Notes: generated from the letters alone by a model not told the origin. 51,410 nucleotides of DNA from Flavobacterium sp. AG291 (GCF_003350375.1 NZ_QQAR01000021.1:1-51410), one strand, 5' to 3'. Positions 9,683-18,287 are shown, numbered from the stretch's first letter. Made by a program: numbers and translations.

Positions 9683-10795
9683 ATGAAACAAGCCTTGCGT
9701 TTCCCATTTTATGCAAAATTTGCATTGGTACTGTTTATTCTGGTTGCAATAACATTTATCCTTTACGTTGGGCAGTCGGTCATTATGCCATTGCTGATGG
9801 CGCTACTATTCGCAATATTATTACGACCTGTTTCTAATTTTTTAGAAAGAAAACTACATTTTCCACATATATTAGCAGCATTGATTACTGTGATATTATT
9901 TGTACTTGTTTTTGCTGTTTTGTTTTATTTTATATCAATTCAGGTTTTGGATATGACTGAGGACTGGAATAAAATGAAGTCAAACTTGCACCAACATTAT
10001 GTCAATTTACAGGCTTATGTTAAAGATACATTTGGCTTTAGCAGGAAAGAACAGGAAGAGCTTATTAATAAAGCAGCCGATAGTTCTCTGGATTCAGGAA
10101 AGCAAATGCTGGGCACTACTTTATCATCCTTTACGGACTCTGTAATGAATCTTATCCTTATTCCGGTATACATTTTCCTTATTCTTCTATACAGAACACA
10201 TTTTATAAAATTCTTATGTAAGTTGTTTGACAAAAAGCATCATAAGACTCTTGAAGATATTATGGGGACTATTAAGGTTTCCGTTCAAAGCTATATAGTA
10301 GGGTTAATGATTGAATTTGTAATTGTATCGGTATTAACTGCTTTAGGGTTAATGATAATAGGTGTAAAATATTTTATTTTATTAGGACTTATAACCGGAT
10401 TGCTTAACCTGATTCCTTACATAGGCATACTTATAGCAGGAGTCCTAACTATAATTGCCTCACTCACAGGAACTACAGATCTATCAATTATAGCTGGTAT
10501 AATTGTAGTTAATGTAATTGTTCAATTACTTGATAATAATTTACTGGTACCTATGATTGTAAGTTCTAAGGTTGAGATAAATGCCATAGCTTCAATTATA
10601 GGTATAATAGTAGGTGGACTTTTAGGGGGAATTACAGGAATGTTTTTAGCTATACCTATAATGGCTATACTGAAAGTAATATTTGACAGGATAGATGAAT
10701 TAAAACCCTGGGGATATCTGCTTAGTAATGATTTGCCGAAATCATTCGTATTTAGGCGAAGAATACCACAGGAACCCGAACCTGAAACCGAATAA
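9683..10795 (+). CDS. AI-2E family transporter (PerM/TqsA-like permease)
   Basis: 370 aa from ATG 9683. The upstream in-frame start at 9572 is rejected because it lies inside the terminator tail and ahead of the promoter. It has about eight hydrophobic segments, with the family pattern of two N-terminal TM pairs, a soluble middle region (about 95-180) and a C-terminal glycine-rich cluster (GLLNLIPYIGILIAGVLTII, LLDNNLLVPMIV). The family includes TqsA (AI-2 export) and Na+/H+ antiporters, so the substrate here is unknown. The next gene starts only 4 bp after the stop, suggesting co-transcription. Confidence 0.88.
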   Translation: MKQALRFPFYAKFALVLFILVAITFILYVGQSVIMPLLMALLFAILLRPVSNFLERKLHFPHILAALITVILFVLVFAVLFYFISIQVLDMTEDWNKMKSNLHQHYVNLQAYVKDTFGFSRKEQEELINKAADSSLDSGKQMLGTTLSSFTDSVMNLILIPVYIFLILLYRTHFIKFLCKLFDKKHHKTLEDIMGTIKVSVQSYIVGLMIEFVIVSVLTALGLMIIGVKYFILLGLITGLLNLIPYIGILIAGVLTIIASLTGTTDLSIIAGIIVVNVIVQLLDNNLLVPMIVSSKVEINAIASIIGIIVGGLLGGITGMFLAIPIMAILKVIFDRIDELKPWGYLLSNDLPKSFVFRRRIPQEPEPETE

Positions 10796-10799
10796 TAAA

Positions 10800-11198
10800 A
10801 TGGAATTGCATATTCAGATAATATGGTTATTTATAATGGCTATTCCCATAGCTTGTGTCGCCTGGACGGTTACTCACGAGGAAGTGTTCAGAGAGCCTAG
10901 AGAATACTGTGTAAAATGTTCTAAAGAAGGAAAAACAATTTTTAAGAGAAAATTCTTTTACTTGTTTACCTGTGAATATTGTTTCAGTCATTATGTTACC
11001 CTTTTCTTTTTAATATTATCGGGTTACCAACTCTTATTGACAGGGTGGAAAGGATATCTGATTGCCGGTTTTGCACTGGTATTTGTTGCAAATGCATACA
11101 TGAGTGTTTTTGCCCTTTTACGTCAGGCTATTAAAAAGGAAAAAACAGAGATTAAGGTAATGGAAAAGGAAGTTGAAGATAAGGAGGCCAATAAATAA
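10800..11198 (+). CDS. Small membrane protein with two CxxC motifs
   Basis: 132 aa, uncharacterised. ATG 10800 is chosen because it starts 4 bp after the previous stop; an earlier in-frame start would overlap the permease gene. An N-terminal TM helix (about 5-24) is followed by a loop with C37-x2-C40 and, 17 residues on, C58-x2-C61 just before a second hydrophobic stretch (about 64-110, two helices). The paired CxxC motifs could bind zinc or form disulfides. The TCEYCFSHYVTL segment is reminiscent of DUF1360-type proteins, but I do not claim the family. The C-terminus is charged and Lys/Glu-rich. It is probably co-transcribed with the permease. Confidence 0.7.
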   Translation: MELHIQIIWLFIMAIPIACVAWTVTHEEVFREPREYCVKCSKEGKTIFKRKFFYLFTCEYCFSHYVTLFFLILSGYQLLLTGWKGYLIAGFALVFVANAYMSVFALLRQAIKKEKTEIKVMEKEVEDKEANK

Positions 11199-11325
11199 TT
11201 ACAGAGCATTCTCTTCAGGTCTTTATAATTAAGAGAAAGCTTTTATAGAAAGGGATAATTGTAAGGAAAATAAACCAAGTATTGTTTCGTTATATCCTTA
11301 ACCAATAACCAACCTTTACTATAAT

Positions 11326-12861
11326 ATGCTTAAAAAAATCTTTATATGCCTGCTTTTTCTTGCAGGGATGTTAAACGCAGTAGCTCAGAATATTTCAGCA
11401 AGGATTATTGATGCCAATACTTCAGAAAATTTATCTCATGCGAGTATTGTAATCAATGATACTGAAAATCTCGTAAGTAACGAAGACGGATACTTTACAA
11501 TTTCTGATAAATATACGGACGATGCTTTACTATCAATTTCTTTTTTAGGCTATAAAAGCGTATTAGTAACTTTAACTGAGCTTAAAAAAAGCAATTATAT
11601 TGTTAAGCTTCGGCCGGGGAGTTTTGAGTTAGAAACGGTCTATGTATCTAATATGGCAATGAGCGTTGATAGTATTATGGCAAACGTTAAAAGAAATTTG
11701 CCTAAAAATTACCGATGGGATAATAAAGCTAACAGCAAAAAGATTTTTTACAGAGAAGGACTGGCATTTAAACCCATTAATCTTAAAGCTGAAATGACCA
11801 GCGCAGAAGGGTATACTAAAAAACAGCTTACGGATGCCAATACTGAGCTGAAAGCTTTTACAAATGAATTGATCTCTCATCCTCCACAGGAATTTACCGA
11901 TATGCTTTGTAATTATTATATGGCATCAAAAATGCATAAGGAGAAACTCCATCCTGTAACCAAATTCAATGTTATAAAGGCAACACAGTTAAAAGACAGG
12001 AGTCGCGGGGTAGATCTTAATGAAATGGAAAAAATGGCATCAGGTATATTGTTTAAGCATTTAGATCCGCATAAATATTACCGTATTAAAAGCGGACTGT
12101 TAGGAACAAGAGATACTGTTATTGCTAATGGTGCTTTTTATGAAAGTAAAAAATATCGTGTGAATACTATTCAGGAAGATGCTGTAAAGAAAAAGCTGAA
12201 TTTGGCAAAAAACAAAGTGACTTCTTTTGTAAATGAAAGTAATTTGCAAAGTACAAAGTTTGATTTTATCACACTACAGGAACTCTATGATTATTCATTT
12301 GCAGGTAAAACCCAATCAGAAAATAATACATCCGTTTACATCATAAAGTTCAGTCCAAAAAAGCGAAAAGGGAAATATACAGGAACGCTTTATGTTTCCG
12401 AAAAGGATTATGCAGTACTAAGGGCAGATTATACTCTTGGGGAAGGTAAAAAACTGGGTGGTGTAAATTTAAAATTTCTGTTAGGTGTAAAACAATCTGA
12501 AAACCTTAGTAGAGGAACGCTAATATTTAAAGAAAAGAAATCAGGAGAAGGATATAACCTGCAATATGGTTCAGTTACAACAGGACAATACGTATATGTA
12601 AACAGGCCTTTGAAATTTCTGGAGATTGCGGAAGACGATAAGCATTATGTTGCATTTGATTTGAAAGTCGAGGCTAATGTAGAAGAAAAGGAAGAGTATT
12701 TTATGATGTCTCAGGAAGATATAACTGAAGCTGATTTTGATAAGGTTACAGATTCTGATTTTGAGTACGTGCAACTTAGCAGTTATAATCCGGCTATATG
12801 GAAAGAATATGGTGGTATAGAACCAATGGAGGAGATGAAGAAATTTAAAACTATTGAATAA
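11326..12861 (+). CDS. Secreted protein with carboxypeptidase-like regulatory domain
   Basis: 511 aa. A signal peptide (MLKKIFICLLFLAG...VAQN) is followed by a CarboxypepD_reg-like beta-sandwich (about 20-100: ARIIDANTSENLSHASIVI, NEDGYFTI, SISFLGYKS). This domain is common at the N-terminus of Bacteroidetes outer-membrane proteins. The remaining roughly 400 residues have no TonB plug or clear barrel and no catalytic motif I recognise; they are rich in alternating beta-like strands. It is expected in the periplasm or outer membrane, function unknown. It is monocistronic, with a long terminator overlapping its stop. Confidence 0.75.
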   Translation: MLKKIFICLLFLAGMLNAVAQNISARIIDANTSENLSHASIVINDTENLVSNEDGYFTISDKYTDDALLSISFLGYKSVLVTLTELKKSNYIVKLRPGSFELETVYVSNMAMSVDSIMANVKRNLPKNYRWDNKANSKKIFYREGLAFKPINLKAEMTSAEGYTKKQLTDANTELKAFTNELISHPPQEFTDMLCNYYMASKMHKEKLHPVTKFNVIKATQLKDRSRGVDLNEMEKMASGILFKHLDPHKYYRIKSGLLGTRDTVIANGAFYESKKYRVNTIQEDAVKKKLNLAKNKVTSFVNESNLQSTKFDFITLQELYDYSFAGKTQSENNTSVYIIKFSPKKRKGKYTGTLYVSEKDYAVLRADYTLGEGKKLGGVNLKFLLGVKQSENLSRGTLIFKEKKSGEGYNLQYGSVTTGQYVYVNRPLKFLEIAEDDKHYVAFDLKVEANVEEKEEYFMMSQEDITEADFDKVTDSDFEYVQLSSYNPAIWKEYGGIEPMEEMKKFKTIE

Positions 12862-12900
12862 TACAAAACAGCTCAAAAGATACCTGAGCTGTTTTGTATT
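12860..12900 (+). terminator. Rho-independent terminator
   Basis: A perfect 16-bp stem (12860-12875 with 12885-12900) with a 9-base loop. The left arm begins at the stop codon of the preceding gene, and the AT-rich outer stem gives U-tracts in both directions. Confidence 0.85.
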
Positions 12901-12974
12901 ATACAGGTTTCCCTATTATTGTATTTTATTGGTCATTGAATTTGATGCAATATCAAAATATTAGAATTATTACA

Positions 12975-13017
12975 TGATATCCGTCAGTTTTTAAAATATT
13001 GCCAATTATCATATTTG
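12975..13017 (+). promoter_or_regulatory. FNR-type box plus -7 element (604-aa gene)
   Basis: TGATATCCGTCA (12975-12986) matches TGAT-N4-ATCA with one mismatch. Exactly 23 bp on, CATATTTG (13010-13017) is a 7/8 match to TAnnTTTG. The predicted start near 13021 puts the box centre near -41 and leaves a leader of about 21 bases before ATG 13042. The other three FNR-type promoters in this window have the same 23-bp gap. A second dyad TTGAT-N5-ATCAA lies at 12942-12956, but its 5-base spacer is atypical. Confidence 0.6.
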
Positions 13018-13041
13018 CTGATTATTCTTAATTAGGACATA

Positions 13042-14856
13042 ATGATAAAACAACAATTACATAATTTTCACATTCCTGTAATGGGGCTGGCATATACTAT
13101 TGATAGTCCGATTAAAGTTGCCAGGTTTGGAATAGATTCTGTTATTTCAATAGTGGATGACGAACTGATAGAAAACATGAATGCTTTTTACAGCAGGAAT
13201 TTTGAGTTGCCATACAAGGAAATTACCCGGAAAACCTACGATTACAGAGCAAAACGCATTACGTCTTATCTCAATCTTGTAGATACGATTGTGAAGAAAA
13301 AATTTAATTCGTTTTGTGATGAACTTGCAACGAACAAAAAAGCCCTGAATGATTTTGTTGCAATGCTTCCAAAAATTTCATCGGTTAAGAAAAACCTTGA
13401 TGCTTATCTTTCAAACCAGTTTAGCGAATCTTCCGATATACTCAAATATCTGAGCGAAAATTTATTTCCGGGAGCTATAGATGTAAATATCATGACAAAG
13501 GTTGATAAGACCAATTATGATAAAAATGATTCATTACCCAACATTTACAATGACGCACATTCTGCATTAAGAGGCTTTGCTAACAGTAATCTTAGCTCCT
13601 CGCTTGTATTATCTGCCGGGATGAATCCTTCATTATTCAGTTATATAGCTGAGTTTGATGATTTTTTACCGGATGATAGTGGTTTACTTAAAAAGAAAGT
13701 TACTTTGAAAGTAAGTGATTTCAGGTCGGCAATGATTCAGGGAAGCTTTTTAGCAAAAAAAGGAATATGGGTATCGGAGTACAGAATAGAATCGGGTCTT
13801 AATTGTGGAGGTCATGCCTTTGCAACCGATGGATTACTTCTTGGTCCCATAATGCAGGAGTTTAAAGACCGAAAGCAGGAACTTATAAATACTACACATA
13901 GTTTACTTCAAAAAGCTTTTTCCTTTAAGGGGAAGAATATTTTTGAGTCACCTTTCGAGGTTAAATTTACCGTTCAGGGTGGGGTAGGTACAGCTGAGGA
14001 GCACGACTTTCTATTAAATTATTATGAAATGGATTCTGTAGGCTGGGGATCACCTTTTTTATTGGTGCCCGAAGCAACAACAACCGATAAAGCGACCCGT
14101 ATACTGTTAGCCAATGCCAAGGAAAAAGATTTTTACCGTAGTGATATTTCGCCATTAGGAGTGCCTTTCAATACGTTAGTAGGTACTACGAATGAATACA
14201 TTAAAACGCATAGGATTCTTCAGAATAAAGCGGGGAGTTCATGTCCTAAAAAGCTATTAGCTTTAAGCAAAGAATATGATGAAAAAGGTATTTGTACGGC
14301 ATCGCGAAAATACCAGCAGCTTAAACTGGAAGAACTTCAGGAAATTAATTGTAATTTATCATCTGTCGAATTTGAAAAAACCGCTACATCCGTTACCGTG
14401 AAGTCCTGCCTTTGTGTAGGCCTTGCTAATCCTGCTTATCTGGAAAATGATATTCCGATTAAAGGCGAAGCTCAGGGGGTAGTTGTTTGTCCGGGGCCTA
14501 ATATGGCTTATTTTGACAAAGAAGTCTCTTTAAAGGATATGGTCCGCCATATTTATGGCTATCAGTCTATACTACCTCAGGAGTACAGGCCTAATGTGTT
14601 TGTAAAAGAATTAGAGTTGTATGTTGAGTATCTTGAAAAGAACATTGCAGAAGTAAGAGAACAACTTACACCGGCTCTCATAAAAAAATGGGAACTGTTT
14701 AAAAGTAACCTGTTGCAGGGAATCCTTTATTATGAGGATATTTTTAAAGCATCCTGCTTTTTTGAGTCGGCTAAAAACGACATTCTAGAAAATCTTAAAC
14801 TCTTCAGGCAAAGAATAACAATTGTTAATCTTTCTGATGCAGAGGTTATTAAATAA
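13042..14856 (+). CDS. Conserved-looking 604-aa cytoplasmic protein, function unknown (possible TIM-barrel oxidoreductase)
   Basis: I do not firmly recognise this protein. It has no signal peptide or TM helix. The N-terminus (IPVMGLAYTIDSPIKVARFG, then SVISIVDD) and middle (LNCGGHAFATDG, VQGGVGTAEEHDFLL, DSVGWGSPFLLVPEATT) recall FMN TIM-barrel enzymes such as nitronate monooxygenase or glutamate synthase; that resemblance is my inference. Seven Cys (C255, C401, C418, C437, C456, C458, C483), six of them in the last 210 residues including CLC, could hold a metal or Fe-S centre. Its promoter carries an FNR-type box like those of ccoI, ccoS and hemN. Its stop abuts the stop of the convergent FNR-like regulator gene with no gap. 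A micro-oxic redox role is plausible. Confidence 0.75.
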   Translation: MIKQQLHNFHIPVMGLAYTIDSPIKVARFGIDSVISIVDDELIENMNAFYSRNFELPYKEITRKTYDYRAKRITSYLNLVDTIVKKKFNSFCDELATNKKALNDFVAMLPKISSVKKNLDAYLSNQFSESSDILKYLSENLFPGAIDVNIMTKVDKTNYDKNDSLPNIYNDAHSALRGFANSNLSSSLVLSAGMNPSLFSYIAEFDDFLPDDSGLLKKKVTLKVSDFRSAMIQGSFLAKKGIWVSEYRIESGLNCGGHAFATDGLLLGPIMQEFKDRKQELINTTHSLLQKAFSFKGKNIFESPFEVKFTVQGGVGTAEEHDFLLNYYEMDSVGWGSPFLLVPEATTTDKATRILLANAKEKDFYRSDISPLGVPFNTLVGTTNEYIKTHRILQNKAGSSCPKKLLALSKEYDEKGICTASRKYQQLKLEELQEINCNLSSVEFEKTATSVTVKSCLCVGLANPAYLENDIPIKGEAQGVVVCPGPNMAYFDKEVSLKDMVRHIYGYQSILPQEYRPNVFVKELELYVEYLEKNIAEVREQLTPALIKKWELFKSNLLQGILYYEDIFKASCFFESAKNDILENLKLFRQRITIVNLSDAEVIK

Positions 14857-15537
14857 TTATTGGGTAAGTTTTGACAGTTTATCTCTGTCCGGTATAATGA
14901 TTTTTTTACCGGACAGTTGTATTACTCCCTGTTTATTAAAATCAGACAATAATCTTATACAACTTTCGGTAGCAGTACCCACCATACTCGCTATTTCTTC
15001 ACGCGATAATTTTATATTCAGGCTTTTATCAGGATTTGTTCCAAACGAATCAAAAAGATAAATCAGTGTTTCTGCAAGGCGTTGCTTAACTGGTTTTTGT
15101 GCCATGGCTACAAGATGGTCATCGGCTTCTTTAAGATCGCCACAAATGTTTTTCAGCACATTCATGGAAAACTGATTATTTTGGTTAAAAAAGCGCATTA
15201 CCTCATTTTTAGGTATAAAACATACCTCCATGTCTTCAAGTGCAACAGCACTCAGGTTTACAGGCTCGTCGCTTATCATAGATCGCTGCCCAAGCAATTC
15301 TCCTTTAGTAATAAGTTTTAGGATTTGTTCATTACCGTTTGCGCTAAGTTTGGTCATTTTGCAAACACCATCTTTTATGCAAAAGATACCATTTACATTT
15401 TCTCCTTCAGAAAAAATGGGTTCTCCTTTTTTAATGGTATACGACGATTTGCAATCAGCTATTCTGAGTATCTCTTCTTTATTCAGTGCTTTTAAGGAAC
15501 TGAATTCACGAACGATACATTGTTCACATTTACTCAT
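14857..15537 (-). CDS. Crp/Fnr family transcription regulator (FNR-like)
   Basis: 226 aa. A cyclic-nucleotide-binding-like beta-roll (about 30-120) leads to a dimer helix and a C-terminal winged HTH (about 150-226). Cys residues suggest an oxygen-labile Fe-S sensor: C4-x2-C7 at the N-terminus and C106 in MEVCFIP, which aligns with FNR C122 (MVCEIP). The third FNR N-terminal ligand is not at the usual spacing; C29 or another Cys might replace it. The recognition helix reads TESCIRLL, keeping the FNR E and R contact residues (E191, R195) with Ile where FNR has S212. It is divergent from ccoI, and the intergenic FNR-type box overlaps its own expected -33 region. It is the likely regulator of the cbb3 block. 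Confidence 0.9.
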   Translation of the reverse strand: MSKCEQCIVREFSSLKALNKEEILRIADCKSSYTIKKGEPIFSEGENVNGIFCIKDGVCKMTKLSANGNEQILKLITKGELLGQRSMISDEPVNLSAVALEDMEVCFIPKNEVMRFFNQNNQFSMNVLKNICGDLKEADDHLVAMAQKPVKQRLAETLIYLFDSFGTNPDKSLNIKLSREEIASMVGTATESCIRLLSDFNKQGVIQLSGKKIIIPDRDKLSKLTQ

Positions 15538-15558
15538 CCTGTAGGGATTTTATGATTA

Positions 15559-15566
15559 CAAAGATA
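15559..15566 (-). promoter_or_regulatory. -7 element of the FNR-like regulator gene
   Basis: On the minus strand this reads TATCTTTG, a perfect TAnnTTTG, giving a start near 15555 and a leader of about 18 bases. The FNR-type box at 15581-15592 covers where the -33 element should be, a repressing position. Confidence 0.55.
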
Positions 15567-15580
15567 TTAAATTCATTAGA

Positions 15581-15623
15581 TGATAAATATCATATTTTTT
15601 TATTTAACGGAATCTGAATTTTG
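15581..15623 (+). promoter_or_regulatory. FNR-type box plus -7 element (ccoI promoter)
   Basis: A perfect dyad TGATAAATATCA (15581-15592) is followed after 23 bp by GAATTTTG (15616-15623, 7/8 match to TAnnTTTG). The predicted start near 15627 puts the dyad centre near -41, the class II activation position. The same dyad lies over the -33 region of the divergent regulator gene. Confidence 0.7.
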
Positions 15624-15646
15624 CTGTAGGTAAATGAGCAAAAAAT

Positions 15647-18019
15647 ATGGAAACTAAACATTGTTTTCATTGCGGATTAGACGTTATAAAAAAAGATGAG
15701 ATCATTTTTGATGGTAAATCGTTTTGTTGTAACGGTTGTAAAACCGTATATGAAATATTCAGCCTTAACGGGCTAACGGATTATTACGCATTTGAAAGTA
15801 ATCCCGGAGCAACACCTCTTGATATTAACGGGAGGTATGACTTTCTTGATAATGGTGATATTGTAAAAAGACTGCTTGAATTTGAAGAGGCAGGTACTGC
15901 AATAGCATCATTATACATACCCCATATACATTGCAGTTCTTGTATATGGATACTGGAAAACCTTAACAGGCTGAATGTTAATATACGTAACTCTCAAGTG
16001 AACTTCCATGAGAAAAAAGTTCGCATAGTTTATAATCCGGATGATATTTCACTCAAACAAATTGTTGAGCTGTTATGCAAAATTGGTTATGAGCCTTATA
16101 TAAGCCTGGAAAATTATGAGGCAACTAAAAAAAAGGTAGACCGAGACCTTATTTATAAATTGGGTGTAGCCTTCTTTTGCTTTGGTAATGTCATGTTGCT
16201 TTCCTTCCCGGAATATTTTGAGGTAGAGGAGTACTGGCTTGATAATTACAGAGGTTTTTTCAGATGGCTGATTTTTGCATTATCACTACCTTCTTTCTTT
16301 TATGCTGCGAGTGGCTATTACATTTCAGCGTGGAAAAGCCTGCGTTCGCGAATGCTTAACATTGATGTGCCAATTGCCCTTGGCCTTGTGGTAATGTTCA
16401 TTCGCAGTACCGTTGACATCGTTTTTGATTTAGGTCAGGGATTTTTTGACTCTCTTACAGGATTGGTATTTTTTATGTTGTTAGGGAAATTATTCCAGCA
16501 AAAAACCTATAATTTCCTATCCTTTGAGCGTGACTTTAAATCATATTTCCCAATCGCAGTAACAAAGATTTTACCTGGAGGAGCGGAAGTATCGGTACCT
16601 GTTTATGATATAGTGCAGGGTGACAGGCTTTTGATCCGTAATCAGGAGCTGATTCCTGTAGATGGAATTCTTATCAGTAAAAATACAGCAATTGATTACA
16701 GTTTTGTTACCGGAGAAGAAGCGCTTATAGAAAAACAATCGGGCGATAAGCTTTTTGCAGGGGGCAGGCAGATGAAAGAGGTTATAGAGATGGAAGTGCT
16801 TAGTTCAGTTTCCCAAAGCTATCTTACCCAATTATGGAGTAACGATGTTTTTACCAAAAAAGATGCAAAGAATTATAAAACACTAACCGATACCATAAGC
16901 CGTTATTTTACGCCAATTCTATTACTTATTGCTATAGTATCGTTCTCAGTGTGGGTCTTTATAGATGTTACCACAGCATTTAACGTGTTTACCGCTGTGC
17001 TTATAGTAGCTTGTCCATGTGCATTGGCACTTAGTGCGCCTTTTACATTAGGTAACGTACTCCGAATAATGGGTAACCGAAAACTTTATCTTAAAAATGC
17101 TACTGTAATAGAACAGATGGCAAAAATAGACACTATAGTTTTTGACAAAACCGGTACTATAACCACAAATAAAAAATCAGAAATTTATTTTGAAGGTGAA
17201 GAACCCGATCATAAGCAGTCGGCTTTTATTAAGTCCTTGCTAAGGGCTTCAAATCATCCTTTGAGCCGACGATTGTATGATTACTTACCACAAACGAACT
17301 TATTGCCTGTAGAGGATTTCAGGGAGATAACCGGACAGGGCATAGAGGGTGTTATAAATGGATTTTTTATCAGGATAGGCTCGGCTGCATTTGTAGGGGA
17401 TGATACAGAAGTTTCTTCACAAACGCTGGTATACATATCAATAAACAGGAATTGTATAGGCCGATATGTATTTACCAATAGTTACCGAAACGGACTTTCT
17501 GCTTTGTTTCACCAGTTGAAAGGCAAATACAGTCTCAAGGTTCTGTCAGGAGACAATGAAGGAGAAAGAGAAGCCTTGTCTAATCTGTTGCCTGTCAATA
17601 CCCAGCTTATTTTTAATCAGAAGCCGGAGCAAAAACTTCAGTTTATAGAGAATCTCCAAAAGCAGGGACACAATGTAATGATGATAGGAGATGGGCTAAA
17701 TGATGCAGGTGCATTGGCTCAAAGTAATGTAGGGGTAGCAATATCTGAAAATGTAAATGTGTTTTCGCCCGCATGCGACGGTATACTTGATGCTTCGCAA
17801 TTTACTAAGATCAGTTATTTCATGAAGTTGTCTAAAAACACGATTAAAACTATTAAGATGAGCTTTACATTATCCTTGCTCTATAATGTTGTGGGTCTGT
17901 CATTTGCAGTGACAGGAAAACTACTTCCATTAACAGCAGCCATCATTATGCCATTAAGTACAATAACCATTATAAGTTTTGTAACCATAATGAGTAATTA
18001 TTATGCAAAAAGACACTAA
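15647..18019 (+). CDS. ccoI: Copper-translocating P-type ATPase for cbb3 oxidase assembly
   Basis: 790 aa. The N-terminal Cys-rich metal-binding domain (CFHCG and FCCNGC, about 6-31) is typical of CcoI/FixI. A heavy-metal-associated domain with HCSSC (C96, C99) follows. P-type ATPase landmarks are present: the CPC metal-site motif (C456-P-C458), the phosphorylation motif DKTGT (D500) and the hinge GDGLND (about 681-686), with about eight TM helices. CcoI moves copper out of the cytoplasm to supply the CuB site of cbb3 oxidase. It lies directly upstream of ccoS and the structural genes, under its own FNR-type promoter and divergent from the regulator. Confidence 0.93.
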   Translation: METKHCFHCGLDVIKKDEIIFDGKSFCCNGCKTVYEIFSLNGLTDYYAFESNPGATPLDINGRYDFLDNGDIVKRLLEFEEAGTAIASLYIPHIHCSSCIWILENLNRLNVNIRNSQVNFHEKKVRIVYNPDDISLKQIVELLCKIGYEPYISLENYEATKKKVDRDLIYKLGVAFFCFGNVMLLSFPEYFEVEEYWLDNYRGFFRWLIFALSLPSFFYAASGYYISAWKSLRSRMLNIDVPIALGLVVMFIRSTVDIVFDLGQGFFDSLTGLVFFMLLGKLFQQKTYNFLSFERDFKSYFPIAVTKILPGGAEVSVPVYDIVQGDRLLIRNQELIPVDGILISKNTAIDYSFVTGEEALIEKQSGDKLFAGGRQMKEVIEMEVLSSVSQSYLTQLWSNDVFTKKDAKNYKTLTDTISRYFTPILLLIAIVSFSVWVFIDVTTAFNVFTAVLIVACPCALALSAPFTLGNVLRIMGNRKLYLKNATVIEQMAKIDTIVFDKTGTITTNKKSEIYFEGEEPDHKQSAFIKSLLRASNHPLSRRLYDYLPQTNLLPVEDFREITGQGIEGVINGFFIRIGSAAFVGDDTEVSSQTLVYISINRNCIGRYVFTNSYRNGLSALFHQLKGKYSLKVLSGDNEGEREALSNLLPVNTQLIFNQKPEQKLQFIENLQKQGHNVMMIGDGLNDAGALAQSNVGVAISENVNVFSPACDGILDASQFTKISYFMKLSKNTIKTIKMSFTLSLLYNVVGLSFAVTGKLLPLTAAIIMPLSTITIISFVTIMSNYYAKRH

Positions 18020-18045
18020 AAAATGCTAGTAATAGTGGCTGTTTA

Positions 18046-18088
18046 TGACAAATATCATGTTTTTAGAAACCGGGCTACAATAGCTTTG
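18046..18088 (+). promoter_or_regulatory. FNR-type box plus -7 element (ccoS-ccoNOQPGH operon)
   Basis: TGACAAATATCA (18046-18057, one mismatch to TGAT-N4-ATCA) is followed after 23 bp by TAGCTTTG (18081-18088), a perfect TAnnTTTG. The predicted start near 18092 puts the dyad near -41 and leaves a leader of about 17 bases before ATG 18109. The oxidase operon therefore appears to have its own promoter separate from ccoI. Confidence 0.72.
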
Positions 18089-18108
18089 TTAACATAAATT
18101 TTAGAGGT

Positions 18109-18285
18109 ATGAGCGTAATCTATTTATTAATCTCCATTAGTATCGTGGTTGCCATTTCCTTTTTTATAGCCTTTGTAAAAGCTGTAAAGAGTGGACAATA
18201 TGACGACGATTACACACCATCCGTACGGATGCTTTTTGATGATGAACTAACAAAAAACCAAAGCAAAAACGATAACTCAAATTAA
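18109..18285 (+). CDS. ccoS: cbb3-type oxidase assembly protein CcoS
   Basis: 58 aa. ATG 18109, preceded by the purine-rich stretch TTAGAGGT. A single N-terminal TM helix (IYLLISISIVVAISFFIAF) is followed by the CcoS-like SGQYDD element and a short polar tail. CcoS is needed for cofactor insertion into cbb3 oxidase. It ends 2 bp before the start of ccoNO, which confirms its place in the operon. It is easily missed because of its length. Confidence 0.9.
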   Translation: MSVIYLLISISIVVAISFFIAFVKAVKSGQYDDDYTPSVRMLFDDELTKNQSKNDNSN

Positions 18286-18287
18286 CT

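Noticed and set aside
12942..12956. TTGAT-N5-ATCAA dyad as a second FNR box before the 604-aa gene
   Set aside because: The spacer is 5 rather than 4 bases and it has no -7 element at the common distance; the site at 12975-12986 fits better. Kept only as a note.
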